A stretch of DNA of 64,000 bases from Porphyromonadaceae bacterium (GCA_021372865.1 JAJFTO010000019.1:211268-275267), one strand, 5' to 3'. Positions 48,428 to 57,876 are shown, counted from the first letter of the stretch. The notes: a model not told the origin generated them from the sequence alone. Program-made: numbers and translations.

Positions 48428-49333
48428 TCAGAAGTATAACTGAAGCCCGACTGTGCCCTGGTTGGCTTCCGGTCCTTTGTTATGCAGAAAAAGAGTAAGC
48501 GGGGTGTAGGACACGAAAAAACCGACTTCTCCCACTCCGGCCTGCAGCAGAAAATCAAACGTTGCCGGACGGATATTCAAGTCGCCCGGTTGTTTAATTT
48601 TTCGTTCTTTTCCATTTTCATTCAACCATATTTTAGATGATGAGGCGGTCTTTATCTTACCCACCACCCCTGCATTCAGAAAGATGGTTTCTGTACATCC
48701 AACGGGAAAATTCACCTCCAGAAGCAAGGGAAAAGTAAGATAAGTAAAATGAAGTCGCGATTTATTTAATTCTTCTTCTGTATTACTAATCAGCGTTTTA
48801 TAGTCGATCACCTCCATATATTTGTTTGTCTCCAGGTGCATGGAATTGAACTGAATGCCAAAACCAGTCACCAGGGAGAGGCCATGGTCACCCAGGCTCC
48901 AGCAATTGTCAACAAAGTTCAGGTTATATTGTAGCGACCGGCTCAGGTTAAGCGCTGAAGCCATCTCTCCCTCGAAATTCCATCCATCGGGCAGATTCGA
49001 AAAGCCAACGCCAAACCCGGCCCAGTGTGATGCTGCGATTTTTCGTTTGTCTTTTGGCTTGAAAATATCTGGAACCAATATGTCAAACCTGTTTTCGTAA
49101 CGTCGTTCCACACTTTTGTCGTCCGTGAAAATTCCCTCATAAATTTTATTACTCTTGATGGTATCTCCCGCTTCATTATGCCGGTAGACAGACACATTGA
49201 TTTCGTCCTGTTGTTCATGTATGACCACTGTCCGGTTCTGATAATGAAAGGTGGTATCGGTTGGAAAGAAAGTGGAAGCGTTCACACAGCTCAGGCTGGC
49301 CAGCAGCGCAAGAATTGCAAAGAAAGTTTTCAT
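48428..49333 (-). CDS. Exported PorT-like outer-membrane beta-barrel protein of a sigma-factor operon
   Basis: 301 residues with a signal peptide (MKTFFAILALLASLSCVNA). A long beta-rich part shows alternating hydrophobic strands typical of small outer-membrane barrels (HWAGFGVGFSNLPDGWNFEG, LSLVTGFGIQFNS, FTYLTFPLLLEVNFPVG, GTVGLQLYF with the C-terminal Phe signature). It is the last gene of sigma factor - anti-sigma - small exported protein - barrel. Probably an envelope protein under control of that sigma factor; the exact role is unknown. Confidence 0.75.
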   Translation of the reverse strand: MKTFFAILALLASLSCVNASTFFPTDTTFHYQNRTVVIHEQQDEINVSVYRHNEAGDTIKSNKIYEGIFTDDKSVERRYENRFDILVPDIFKPKDKRKIAASHWAGFGVGFSNLPDGWNFEGEMASALNLSRSLQYNLNFVDNCWSLGDHGLSLVTGFGIQFNSMHLETNKYMEVIDYKTLISNTEEELNKSRLHFTYLTFPLLLEVNFPVGCTETIFLNAGVVGKIKTASSSKIWLNENGKERKIKQPGDLNIRPATFDFLLQAGVGEVGFFVSYTPLTLFLHNKGPEANQGTVGLQLYF

Positions 49334-49385
49334 TGGTGATATGTTTAATTGTGTAATTACGTGATGATGTTTTTTTGAAAGACTG

Positions 49386-49826
49386 TTACTCCCTTATAAA
49401 CAGTTTGTTGATTAGCTCTTCCGATTTGAGGTCACCCTCCATGTATATCAGTGTAGCCTGCTGATCATCTCCAATTTTAAAAAGGATGTACCGGTTTATT
49501 TTTTTCCCTTCATCGGGAAGCTGGTAGTATCCCGAACGAATCGCGCCGTCACGGATCACCTCCTTGATCTTTCGTGCCAGCTGCTTGTCTGCATTCAGGC
49601 ACTGTTGAATATTATCCGACAAAGGAGCTTCGTATCGCAATGTGATGCTGCGGTATACGCTAAGCCGGTAGTTCTGTACCGCTTCTCCCGACAGGATGAC
49701 CATGGTGCTTCCCTTCAGCTTCCCATACTTCTCAAAGATGCTGTTTATTTTCAAATCCTGTCCCTGTACTGAAGCCACAAAAAAGAGCATCATACAGCAG
49801 AATATAAAAGTACCCGTTCGTTTCAT
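49386..49826 (-). CDS. Small exported protein of a sigma-factor operon (DUF4252/DUF6108-like)
   Basis: 146 residues with a signal peptide ending near VASVQGQ. The mature part (INSIFEKYGKLKGSTMVILSGEAVQNYRLS...) resembles small periplasmic proteins often found behind Bacteroidota ECF sigma genes. The family assignment is from memory and tentative. No catalytic motif is seen. Confidence 0.65.
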   Translation of the reverse strand: MKRTGTFIFCCMMLFFVASVQGQDLKINSIFEKYGKLKGSTMVILSGEAVQNYRLSVYRSITLRYEAPLSDNIQQCLNADKQLARKIKEVIRDGAIRSGYYQLPDEGKKINRYILFKIGDDQQATLIYMEGDLKSEELINKLFIRE

Positions 49827-49866
49827 AAGTATAACTGTTTATCTGCTCGTTTCATATCTTATCATT

Positions 49867-50316
49867 TTACTCCATCATAAACCGAAGTTGCTCTTCCAGC
49901 ATATTCTCTTCCGATTTTACTTTCTCGAACGATGTTTCAGCATATGCCCGCACCACATCGATTTGCGTAATCTTTTGGCCGCTTATCCAGACGCTGTTTT
50001 CAGTCAGCATGTTGTCATTTCTTATTATCCGGTTTAGAAGAACTACGCCCAGCAACAGGCAAGCAGCCATCGATGCGATTTTCAGGAACCGGACACGCAC
50101 TATTTTGTTGTTGTCAACCACCGGCATTTCCTCTCTTAACCCCTTCAGAAACCCAGTCACGCTTGCTTCCTCACTAAAATAGGTGAAGAGGGGGGCAATT
50201 TCCGCCAGCTCATCTGTCGGGGCTACCTCATCAAAATACTGCCGGAGCCATTGTTCTTCTTCCCGTGTGGTCTCACCCCGGAAATATTTATCCACTCGTT
50301 TTTTTATCTCATTCAT
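49867..50316 (-). CDS. Probable anti-sigma factor with one membrane segment
   Basis: The 149-residue protein has an N-terminal helical cytoplasmic part (MNEIKKRVDKYFRGETTREEEQWLRQYFDE, similar to anti-sigma N-termini), one membrane segment (about 79-95, IASMAACLLLGVVLLN) and a short periplasmic tail. Its start overlaps the stop of the upstream sigma gene as ATGA, the usual layout of a sigma/anti-sigma pair. No CxxC or zinc HxxxCxxC motif is present. Confidence 0.75.
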   Translation of the reverse strand: MNEIKKRVDKYFRGETTREEEQWLRQYFDEVAPTDELAEIAPLFTYFSEEASVTGFLKGLREEMPVVDNNKIVRVRFLKIASMAACLLLGVVLLNRIIRNDNMLTENSVWISGQKITQIDVVRAYAETSFEKVKSEENMLEEQLRFMME

Positions 50317-50867
50317 AATGCATCCTGTTTTATTCCGTCGTTTCCGAAAACCCCTACCCTGTTTTCTCTTTTCTGCAGGCAGTTCAGATAGACTTCCCGC
50401 AGTTGTCTCCTGGCCCTGGAAAGATTGTTTCGTACCGCTTCGGTGGCAATACCCGTGAACGCTGCAATTTCGTCCGTTTCATACCCCTCAATCTCTTTTA
50501 GCCGAAGTATTTTTCCTTGCAGTGGCGGTAGTGAGGCAATGATCCGGTGAATGAGGGCATGATCCTCTTTTATTTCCAACAACTCATCCGGAAGATGTGT
50601 CACCGCTTCGGCATGCTGCAGTTCTTCGAGGGGTTCCCCGGGATGTCTTCCCCTGATTTTGTCGATGCTGATATTTTTGGTCATTGTCACACAGTAGGCT
50701 TCCATGTTGTCCGGTTCACCCGATGTACGGCACCGGTGCCAGAGCTTCAGGCACACTTCCTGCACCACATCCTCCGCATCTTCACTGTTTCGTGTGATAC
50801 GCTTTGCGACGAGAAGCAATGCGGGTCGCAACTCGATGACGGCTCTTTTGTATGCAGCAATGTTCAT
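50313..50867 (-). CDS. ECF-type RNA polymerase sigma factor (sigma-70 family)
   Basis: The 184-residue protein has sigma region 2 (LRPALLLVAKRITRNSEDAEDVVQEVCLKLWH) and region 4 (LPPLQGKILRLKEIEGYETDEIAAFTGIATEAVRNNLSRARRQLRE). It is followed in overlap by its probable anti-sigma gene. A perfect palindrome TATACG-A-CGTATA lies 7 bp upstream. The STAS/phosphatase genes end 126 bp upstream on the same strand. Confidence 0.92.
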   Translation of the reverse strand: MNIAAYKRAVIELRPALLLVAKRITRNSEDAEDVVQEVCLKLWHRCRTSGEPDNMEAYCVTMTKNISIDKIRGRHPGEPLEELQHAEAVTHLPDELLEIKEDHALIHRIIASLPPLQGKILRLKEIEGYETDEIAAFTGIATEAVRNNLSRARRQLREVYLNCLQKRENRVGVFGNDGIKQDAL

Positions 50868-50874
50868 TTCTACT

Positions 50875-50887
50875 TATACGACGTATA
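50875..50887. promoter_or_regulatory. Palindrome TATACG-A-CGTATA upstream of an ECF sigma gene
   Basis: A perfect 13-bp palindrome 7 bp upstream of the start codon; another CGTAT follows at 50900-50910. It might be a regulator-binding site or part of a self-controlled promoter. Confidence 0.4.
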
Positions 50888-50993
50888 GAAAGGAAAAACG
50901 TATCATCGGAATGGATTTTTTATTCCGACAAATAAAGATAACCTACAAGCCGCAGCAACAATATGCTCTGCTGAAAAGGGAATTTTGGGTAGT

Positions 50994-51323
50994 TCAAGCT
51001 TCTTTCGCCGCGCTATAGTCGGGAAAAATTGCGAAGATCGAGCTGAAGCCCGAGATATCGAAAATCTCTTTGATTTGTGGTTGCATGGAAAAAATTTTAA
51101 GTACGCCTCCCTGTATCTTCACCTTCTTCTGGAGGGTCAGAAATATGCGCAACCCGGAGCTGCTGATATAATCCAGTCTGCTACAATCCAGATAGATGGT
51201 CGCCCCTTTTTCGGTATACAAATGTGCTATGTTACCCTCAAACTCATTGTAGTTGGTTGTGTCGATTCTCCCTTCTATCTCAACCAGAAAGCCTTCATCT
51301 GTTTTATCGATGGTGATATTCAT
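50994..51323 (-). CDS. STAS-domain anti-sigma factor antagonist
   Basis: About 109 residues from ATG 51323 (MNITIDKTDEGFLVEIEGRIDTTNYNEFEG). The motif LDCSRLDYISSSGLRIFLTLQKKV is the phosphorylatable SpoIIAA/RsbV-type loop with the target Ser in SSSG. The frame extends to 51356, overlapping the upstream phosphatase gene by 29 nt; ATG 51323 sits 4 bp after that gene's stop and fits the family. It is normally phosphorylated by an RsbW-type kinase and dephosphorylated by the PP2C enzyme; no such kinase gene is nearby. Confidence 0.92.
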   Translation of the reverse strand: MNITIDKTDEGFLVEIEGRIDTTNYNEFEGNIAHLYTEKGATIYLDCSRLDYISSSGLRIFLTLQKKVKIQGGVLKIFSMQPQIKEIFDISGFSSIFAIFPDYSAAKEA

Positions 51324-51327
51324 ACGA

Positions 51328-53277
51328 TTATTTATTTTGTTTTGTTTTGTTTTCATTTTTGCCCCAATAAGTGATGCACATCATGGTGATGTCGTCCGAC
51401 TGCATATGGTCATTCACAAATTCTTTCACCGACTGTTTCACCCTTTCCGTCAACTCATTCGATGACTCGTCTCTGTTTTCCGAAAGTGCTTTGATCAGTG
51501 CAGCCTCACCAAAAAGGTTTTTGTCCACATCTTCGGCTTCGGTGACCCCATCGGTATAGAGAAATATCTGATCCGACTTGTCCAGCATCACTGTTTCATC
51601 GCAATAATCATACATCTCGAAGATCCCCACTGGGATTGCTTTGGTATTACTGAACATCAGCGGCTCCTGCCCTTCGCGCAGCAACACCGGGGGATTATGT
51701 CCCGCGTTGCAGTATTGCAGTTCACCAGTCCGCAGGTTCAGGATACCCACGAAGAGGGTGACGAACATATTGGATTCGTTGTTGATGGTGAGCGTTTTAT
51801 TGACCGACTGCACGATCTCCGAGCTGCTTCTGTTTTTGTCAGACATCGACCGGATCAGGGTGATTGTCACCGCCATAAACAAGGATGCGGGGACTCCTTT
51901 TCCCGATACATCACCGACGGCAAAGCAGAAATGATCGTCATCAATCGGAAAAAAATCGTAAAGATCGCCTCCCACTTCCATGGCCGACTCCAACGAGGCA
52001 TAGAGTCCAATTTCCGGCAGGTTGGGAAACGGCGGAAAGATATGAGGTATCATATCTGTCTGAATGCCACGGGCTATGCGTAACTCACTTTCAATCTTTT
52101 CCTTTGCCGAAGTGGTTTCCTTCAAGTCGGCAATATATTTGGTCAGTTCCTCCTGCATAAACCGGAACGAGTCGTGAAGTTCCAACATCTCATGGTTTTC
52201 ATCCACTGCGGGCAGTTCGGTATCGAAATCGCCCCCCGCAATGCTGCGTGCCGCATTGGCAAACTTGGAGAGAGGTCTTATCTGCCGGTCGATGATGCGG
52301 ATGGTGGCAATGATCAGCAGTACCAGCGCCACCACGGAAAGCAGAAAGATCATGATGTTGAGGTTTCTGAGTCCGGCAAACATCTCACGGTGAGGATACA
52401 CCACCCCGAGCGACCATTTCGAGGATGGTATTTTGGTGTGATAGATCCATACGTTTCCCATCCCTTTCAGGTTGACATTAGAGAACTTGCTTTTTCCGCT
52501 GATCATGTCACGGCCTATCTCTCTTATTTTCGGTTCATTGATCTCCTTTGCAAAGGTGAATATGGTCTGGTTCATGATCTGCGACGCATTGGGATGGGTT
52601 ACGTACACCCCGTTTCCGGAAATGAGAAAAGCATATCCCGTGTCGAATATTTTTACGGAGTTCACAATCTCGGTGAGCCACTCGAGCGAAATATCAATCG
52701 TGATGATCCCGGCGAACACCCGACTGTTGTTGATGTTCCTGTAAAAAGGGACCGAGTAGGTGGTCATCAACACTCCCCCGCCCCCTTCATCGTAATAGGG
52801 TTCTGACCAGTATGGCTTCTTCAGTAAGGCGGGAATCTGATACCAGTCCATGATGAAATAATTATACGCAGGCGACCATAGGTCACGACTCAGAATCTCC
52901 TCCCCGCTGCGGTAAGCATAAGGTGCAAAGGCATATTGATCTTCCGAGAACATATGCGGTTCAAAGGCGATGGCGCCGGCAAATACCGACTTGTTGTTGC
53001 GTACCAACCGCTTTAAAAAAGCGTAGATTGAATCGCGGGAGAGCGTGTTGGTCTCCATGATCCAGGCCAGGTTATCGGGGATCATCTCTGCTGGACTTAT
53101 GATCTCTTCAATCTTATAGACAGTGCTTTCAGCCAGGTGAATGGCATTTTCGCGGCTCTCTCTTTCAATGGTTTTGCGGGCAAAGAGGTAGTAGATGGTG
53201 AAGATTGATCCCCCCAATATAAAGCAAAAAAGTAGAACACGGACAATTATTTTAAACGAAAGCCTCTTTCGATTCAT
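51328..53277 (-). CDS. Cache-HAMP-SpoIIE membrane sensor phosphatase (RsbU type)
   Basis: 649 residues. One membrane segment (~11-32), a periplasmic double-Cache sensor (~35-300: AYAFAPYAYRSG, YWSEPYYDEGGGGVLMTTYSVPF), a second membrane segment (~308-330), HAMP (~331-385), then a PP2C/SpoIIE phosphatase (~420-640). The metal-binding motifs are all present: MEVGGDLYDFF, GDVSGKGVPASLFMA, LYTDGVTEA and SDDITMM. It would dephosphorylate the STAS protein encoded 4 bp downstream when its outside domain binds a signal. The solute-binding protein gene 71 bp upstream probably helps sensing. Confidence 0.92.
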   Translation of the reverse strand: MNRKRLSFKIIVRVLLFCFILGGSIFTIYYLFARKTIERESRENAIHLAESTVYKIEEIISPAEMIPDNLAWIMETNTLSRDSIYAFLKRLVRNNKSVFAGAIAFEPHMFSEDQYAFAPYAYRSGEEILSRDLWSPAYNYFIMDWYQIPALLKKPYWSEPYYDEGGGGVLMTTYSVPFYRNINNSRVFAGIITIDISLEWLTEIVNSVKIFDTGYAFLISGNGVYVTHPNASQIMNQTIFTFAKEINEPKIREIGRDMISGKSKFSNVNLKGMGNVWIYHTKIPSSKWSLGVVYPHREMFAGLRNLNIMIFLLSVVALVLLIIATIRIIDRQIRPLSKFANAARSIAGGDFDTELPAVDENHEMLELHDSFRFMQEELTKYIADLKETTSAKEKIESELRIARGIQTDMIPHIFPPFPNLPEIGLYASLESAMEVGGDLYDFFPIDDDHFCFAVGDVSGKGVPASLFMAVTITLIRSMSDKNRSSSEIVQSVNKTLTINNESNMFVTLFVGILNLRTGELQYCNAGHNPPVLLREGQEPLMFSNTKAIPVGIFEMYDYCDETVMLDKSDQIFLYTDGVTEAEDVDKNLFGEAALIKALSENRDESSNELTERVKQSVKEFVNDHMQSDDITMMCITYWGKNENKTKQNK

Positions 53278-53348
53278 CTTTTTTTTTTGATAATTTGATT
53301 TTTATCTCCCGTTCCGTCTGTTTTCATGACCGGGCAAGCGGTCGTGAT

Positions 53349-54353
53349 TTATTTTAAGCCCCCGACCAGTGGCTGGTAAAACTGTTCAAATCCAAAGGTC
53401 TGATACCCTTGTGTTCCTTTTGCCATTTTGAAAACTTCCATCGCCCTGTCGAAATCCGTTTTCAATAATTGTCCCCTCGTCACTTTCTTCTTTCCGGGGT
53501 GCATCATCTCCAGTACTTTTTCCAGCATCCAGCGCTGGTGTACCCTGTTGTTTGGCAGATGTGCCCTGTTCATTTCCTCAATCACCAGATCCAGGGCATA
53601 CTCCCGATGCTGACTGGCATACTCCCACCCTTTCAACGTAGCCTTCAGGAAACCGGCATACGCATCGCCTTTGCTATTGAGGGAATCCGCCAGACAATAA
53701 ATTCCATCTTCCGGAATATCCAGGTTATAGTCGGAAAAGAAGAAGGTGTTCAACTCGTCCTCATCAATTCCGCAATTATTAATCTGATCATATTCATTGT
53801 AATACATCACCAACAGTGCATCCACCCCATCCACAAGAAAGAGGTTTACTGTTTGCAATATCCTGATAAGATCCATCCTGATACCACGCTCCTGCATAAA
53901 GGCAAGGGGTACGTCTTCGAAGCCGTTGCTCCAGATTCCCAATTTTTTGGCGTGTAGTTTTTGGTACGCATCAATGCCGCTCTTCTTTTTGGTGACCATC
54001 ATCAGTGCCGAGTGCTGGGAGAGCTGACCGATATTTACCAGGGGAACACCGTTTGCCCGCTGTTCAATGGCATCGAGCATAAACGAAGAAACCACATCCG
54101 CTTTCCCATTTTTTAATAAATCCAAAGAGGCAATATTCGCTGTCGCGTGAACGATATTCACATCGAGTCCTTCATCCACGTAAAAGCCCTGATCCATAGC
54201 AACATAGTAGCCAGCAAACTGGGCCTGCGGAATCCAATGAGGAGTAAAAACCAACTTCTCATTTTGAGCCCGACAATCATTCCAACCAAGTAATAAAAGC
54301 ATTATCCCCATCAGTGGGGAAAAGCACCGATCGTAAAATTTAACGCGTTTCAA
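53349..54353 (-). CDS. NMT1/THI5-like solute-binding protein without transporter partner
   Basis: 334 residues with a signal peptide (through WNDCRAQ). The body is an NMT1/SsuA-like periplasmic binding fold: FTPHWIPQAQFAGYYVAMDQGFYVDEGLDVNIVHATANIASLDLLKNGKADVV, ALMMVTKKKSGIDAY, LGIWSNGFEDVPL. The family binds pyrimidine-like thiamine precursors or other small molecules. No ABC permease or ATPase gene is beside it; instead it leads the phosphatase-STAS operon, so a sensory role is inferred. Confidence 0.85.
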   Translation of the reverse strand: MKRVKFYDRCFSPLMGIMLLLLGWNDCRAQNEKLVFTPHWIPQAQFAGYYVAMDQGFYVDEGLDVNIVHATANIASLDLLKNGKADVVSSFMLDAIEQRANGVPLVNIGQLSQHSALMMVTKKKSGIDAYQKLHAKKLGIWSNGFEDVPLAFMQERGIRMDLIRILQTVNLFLVDGVDALLVMYYNEYDQINNCGIDEDELNTFFFSDYNLDIPEDGIYCLADSLNSKGDAYAGFLKATLKGWEYASQHREYALDLVIEEMNRAHLPNNRVHQRWMLEKVLEMMHPGKKKVTRGQLLKTDFDRAMEVFKMAKGTQGYQTFGFEQFYQPLVGGLK

Positions 54354-54499
54354 TCCAAGATTACATTAGATGAATCACAAAATATGTTCCAACAATGCAA
54401 GTTTACATAAAATTCTTGAATTATGCGTTATTTTTGTTATTTATTTCTTTTCCCGCCAGTAAGGAAGCCCACGACCATCCATACACATTGCAGATGAGA

Positions 54500-54540
54500 T
54501 AAAAAAAGAAGCCAGCAGGTTAAGTTATAACCTTCTGGCT
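54500..54540 (-). terminator. Rho-independent terminator after the ThuA gene
   Basis: On the minus strand AGCCAG-AAGGTTA pairs with TAACCT-GCTGGCT around a short loop, followed by TTCTTTTTTTAT. It ends the Gfo/Idh-ThuA transcript about 45 bp after the ThuA stop. Confidence 0.8.
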
Positions 54541-54583
54541 AAAGAGTTCGGATTATAAAACGATAACTGCTCCGACTTACATT

Positions 54584-55381
54584 TTAACGGGCGTACACCG
54601 GCTGCAACCATTTTTCGGGTGCCTCATACCGACTTACCACTGCCCAGCGAATGCCCCGCTTCATGATCTCCAGCGCTTCGGGTACCTGGAAATCTTTGGC
54701 CACATGTCCCAGCGACGAGTAAAATACCCGTCCCTTGCCATACATCTTCTTCCAGGCTACCGGTACGACGGCCCCTTCGATCCAGGGCGCATGCTCACCG
54801 CCAAAGGTTGTTGTGGCCAGCACCTTCACGTTGGGATCCACATGCATGTAATACTGTTCCGAATTCATGTGGAAATCCTTCAGTCCCTTTGTCACCTTAT
54901 CCTTATGATCTATAATATTTACATCATAATAGGGAATTACCCCTCCGGGGTGTGCCACCCACTGACCGCCAACCATAAACTGAAACTCCACGTTGTTCCG
55001 GAACGCATCGCCAATGCCGCCATGCCAGCCAGCCAGTCCCACGCCCCGCTTTACAGCCGTAAGCAACCCTTTCTCCTGTTCCTTGGTGATGGTGCCCATG
55101 GTCCATATCTGTACCACCAGGTCGAGGCTGTTCATCAGCGTGCTGTCGGTATAAGCATCCAGGTTGTCGCTTACCACCACTTCAGCCCCTTCCGAACGCA
55201 TCCAGGGCACAAATATATCGCGTGTCAGCACCGGATCATGTCCATTCCATCCCCCATGAACAAACAGTACTTTCTTCCCTTTCAGGGGGTGATCGCTTTG
55301 TTGCGCCACCAAGGAGGTGGAGATTGCCGGCATCATCAGCAACAGGAAAAAGTAAATGATATTTTTTTTGTCGATATGCAT
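54584..55381 (-). CDS. ThuA-domain protein, exported
   Basis: 265 residues with a signal peptide ([21 protein letters not shown]). A ThuA-like glutamine-amidotransferase fold follows: [79 protein letters not shown] and the [14 protein letters not shown] end. ThuA domains are linked to disaccharide (trehalose, sucrose) use. It directly follows the Gfo/Idh oxidoreductase (59 bp), a pairing common for sugar-derivative breakdown. Confidence 0.88.
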   Translation of the reverse strand: MHIDKKNIIYFFLLLMMPAISTSLVAQQSDHPLKGKKVLFVHGGWNGHDPVLTRDIFVPWMRSEGAEVVVSDNLDAYTDSTLMNSLDLVVQIWTMGTITKEQEKGLLTAVKRGVGLAGWHGGIGDAFRNNVEFQFMVGGQWVAHPGGVIPYYDVNIIDHKDKVTKGLKDFHMNSEQYYMHVDPNVKVLATTTFGGEHAPWIEGAVVPVAWKKMYGKGRVFYSSLGHVAKDFQVPEALEIMKRGIRWAVVSRYEAPEKWLQPVYAR

Positions 55382-55440
55382 AATATAAATATATTTTCCG
55401 GTGTCAGTAGTTCATCACTTCAAAAATGAACGAGGGCTCA

Positions 55441-56787
55441 TTATCCCCAATAGGGCAGTTTATAGGGCTCCCTGTAGTCATAGTGATACAACCTGTGGGC
55501 TTTTGCCTCCTTGTCGTCACCGAAGCTCAGTGTGACCGGATCCCATTTTACCGGCCTGTTCAATTCGGTGGCTATGTTGATCAGACAACAGAGAATGGCG
55601 GTGCTGCAGCCGGCTTCTACCGGTGCAATGGGGTTCAGTCGCGTGTGCACGGAATCCAGGAAATTCTGCATATGGGGTGCACTCACTTCAAACGAACCTG
55701 CAGCGACCTCCTGCTCCGATTTTTTCAACAGCGAGGGATCGGAACATTCAATGTAGCCCCTGGCCACCTTGACCCATCCCTTGGTGCCGATGAACTGTAT
55801 GCCCTTGTCGTCCGGCTTGTCGTCACGGAAAGGTTGTTCCGTCATTATGATACCGTTCGCATATTTCATTGTGGTATATTTCGTTCCGTTGTATCCTGCC
55901 GGGATATATTCTACGGGGCCTGTACCATCGAGTCCCAGCGCCCATTGTGCGATATCGAAATGATGTGCTCCCCAGTCGCCGGTAAACCCGTTACCGGTCT
56001 CCCGATAATAACGCCAGACAGCCCATTCCCCTTTTTCCCTGTAGTCGGGCGGCGCAATGGGAGGACACATGGTAGGATTATAATGTACCTTCGGGTCATT
56101 CAACGGGCCGAGCCACTTTCTGAAGTTCAGGTTCGAGGGAACCGGAAACTCCGGTAAATTGAAAGGTTTCGGTGGTTCTCCGATTCGCACATATACTTTT
56201 TCAATGTGGCCGATTTTACCTTCCCGCACCAGGGCGACTGCCTTTTGAAATTCTGCACTGGAGCGCTGCTGGCTTCCCACCTGGAATACCCGTTTGTGTT
56301 TTCTTGCGGCTTCCACGATGGCCAGGCTTTCTGTGATTGTATACGACAACGGTTTCTGGCAATACACATCTTTTCCCGACTGACAGGCGTGGATGGCTGT
56401 AAGGGCATGCCAATGATCGGGCGTGGCAATTGAGATTGCGTCAATGTCTCTTCTCTCCAGCAGATCCTCGTAAAATTCATAGGTTTCGCATTTCACAGGC
56501 AGGCTGTTTTTTCCTTGCCACTCTTTCACCACGTTTCTGAAGCGATCGTTCTTTATGGAATCCACATCGCTCCCAGCCACCACCTGTACGCCCTTGCATC
56601 TGGAAAAAGCCTGAAAATCGCTGATTCCCTGTCGTCCCAGGCCAATAAAGCCCATATTGATTCTGTCACTCGGTGCAATCTTCACCCCGTTTATGGTCCA
56701 GGATGGTAAAATGGTCAACCCTGTCAATCCCAATGCCGAGAGGCCCAGGAACTCTCTCCGTGTTACTTTGTTAGATTTGTGTTTCAT
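55441..56787 (-). CDS. Gfo/Idh/MocA family oxidoreductase with Tat signal
   Basis: 448 residues. A twin-arginine signal (NKVTRREFLGLSALGLTGLT) sends the folded protein to the periplasm. The NAD(P)-binding domain starts IGFIGLGRQGISDF, and the conserved EKPL-like loop reads YCQKPLSYTITES. The substrate domain contains GNGFTGDWGAHHFDIAQWALG. Relatives oxidise sugars or inositols. It lies with ThuA; a WYL regulator precedes both. Confidence 0.9.
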   Translation of the reverse strand: MKHKSNKVTRREFLGLSALGLTGLTILPSWTINGVKIAPSDRINMGFIGLGRQGISDFQAFSRCKGVQVVAGSDVDSIKNDRFRNVVKEWQGKNSLPVKCETYEFYEDLLERRDIDAISIATPDHWHALTAIHACQSGKDVYCQKPLSYTITESLAIVEAARKHKRVFQVGSQQRSSAEFQKAVALVREGKIGHIEKVYVRIGEPPKPFNLPEFPVPSNLNFRKWLGPLNDPKVHYNPTMCPPIAPPDYREKGEWAVWRYYRETGNGFTGDWGAHHFDIAQWALGLDGTGPVEYIPAGYNGTKYTTMKYANGIIMTEQPFRDDKPDDKGIQFIGTKGWVKVARGYIECSDPSLLKKSEQEVAAGSFEVSAPHMQNFLDSVHTRLNPIAPVEAGCSTAILCCLINIATELNRPVKWDPVTLSFGDDKEAKAHRLYHYDYREPYKLPYWG

Positions 56788-56922
56788 ATAAATATTTTTT
56801 TCTGTATTATATTACGGTGGATTATAAACTCATTTTTTCGGTAAAAAAACGAGGACATCATTCCTTGGCAAATGTACAAAAATTTGTGAAAGAAGGTATA
56901 TAAATTAAAGAAAAAGGAGAAA

Positions 56923-57876
56923 TTATGAAAATTTTACCTTTTCCACCAAGTTCAAATCATTCTCTTTATAATCAGGTTGCACGTCTTTCATTTTATCCAT
57001 TTGACTTGAGATATAGTGCATGAATTCAGGAGGATCGATGATCTCGATCTCCCCCGGCAGTCCCAGTACGAAGCGTCCTACTCCTTCGTAAGAGCAGACT
57101 TCGGTTTTGAGCAGCCAATGGTTGTCAGGCAGCTTCTGCAGCTGCGGGGCAGCCAGCGGAAACTCTTCTACCAGAAGGTTGGTCGCACGAAGTCCCATCT
57201 TCAGCACAATGGGCAGTTTCCGGTTGCTGTGTATCCTGAAGATATCGATATAGCCTGCCACATGCGCTTCTTCATGTTGCCACGACTCCGGCAGGATCTC
57301 CACCGCACCGATGCGGGAGACACGGAAGAGCTTCACCTCCCTTTCCTCCAGGCAGTAACACCACACCTGTTCATAGTTGGTGGTGAAGGCGAAGGCCTCC
57401 ACCCTGCGGTCTCGGATATCGTTGCCGTGCGACGAGGCATATTTTTTCAGCATCACCTTCTGCCGGTTCTCCATGGCCTGTACCAGCTGGTGTACATTAC
57501 GGCTGTGCCTGCCATGGACGATGGTCTCCGCCAGAATCTTGTAGTCGTAGACCGTGTAGAACTTTTTCTTCAGGTTCTGCTTCAGGATGTTGTTCTCGTC
57601 GATGCTCTCGATGGCCGACTTCAGGATGTAAGCCTCCTCCTCGGTGAAATGAATCAGCTCGCTGATCTCCTTAAAGTAGGGCGACGATTTATCGAGACGG
57701 ATGCATCCATCCCTCCGCTTGATCAGAAAACCCGCAGAGCGAATTGTGTCGATGTATCGATATACCGAGCGAGAGGAGATAGAGAGCCTGGCGGCAATCT
57801 CCTCCACGGTCAGATAGTTATTGGCCGTGAGTAGTTTTATCAGACGGAGTAGCCGCTCCAATTTGGGTTGATCCAT
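56923..57876 (-). CDS. HTH-WYL (YafY-type) transcriptional regulator
   Basis: About 317 residues from ATG 57876 (MDQPKLERLLRLIKLLTANNYLTVEEIAARLSISSRSVYRYIDTI). The N-terminal winged helix is followed by a WYL domain (AFAFTTNYEQVWCYCLEEREVKLFRVSRIGAVEI) and a C-terminal WCX-like domain. WYL proteins sense nucleic-acid or other ligands. The open frame begins at 57927, immediately after the stop of the upstream ORF, so translational coupling to that ORF is an alternative start. It may control the downstream Gfo/Idh-ThuA pair. Confidence 0.88.
   Translation of the reverse strand: MDQPKLERLLRLIKLLTANNYLTVEEIAARLSISSRSVYRYIDTIRSAGFLIKRRDGCIRLDKSSPYFKEISELIHFTEEEAYILKSAIESIDENNILKQNLKKKFYTVYDYKILAETIVHGRHSRNVHQLVQAMENRQKVMLKKYASSHGNDIRDRRVEAFAFTTNYEQVWCYCLEEREVKLFRVSRIGAVEILPESWQHEEAHVAGYIDIFRIHSNRKLPIVLKMGLRATNLLVEEFPLAAPQLQKLPDNHWLLKTEVCSYEGVGRFVLGLPGEIEIIDPPEFMHYISSQMDKMKDVQPDYKENDLNLVEKVKFS

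Noticed and set aside
53349..54353. Thiamine-precursor uptake system
   Set aside because: The binding protein fits the NMT1/THI5 fold, but no permease, ATPase, thi gene or TPP riboswitch is nearby, so transport is not supported.
57016..57834. 272-codon frame opposite the WYL regulator
   Set aside because: Shadow of a well-recognised gene on the other strand.
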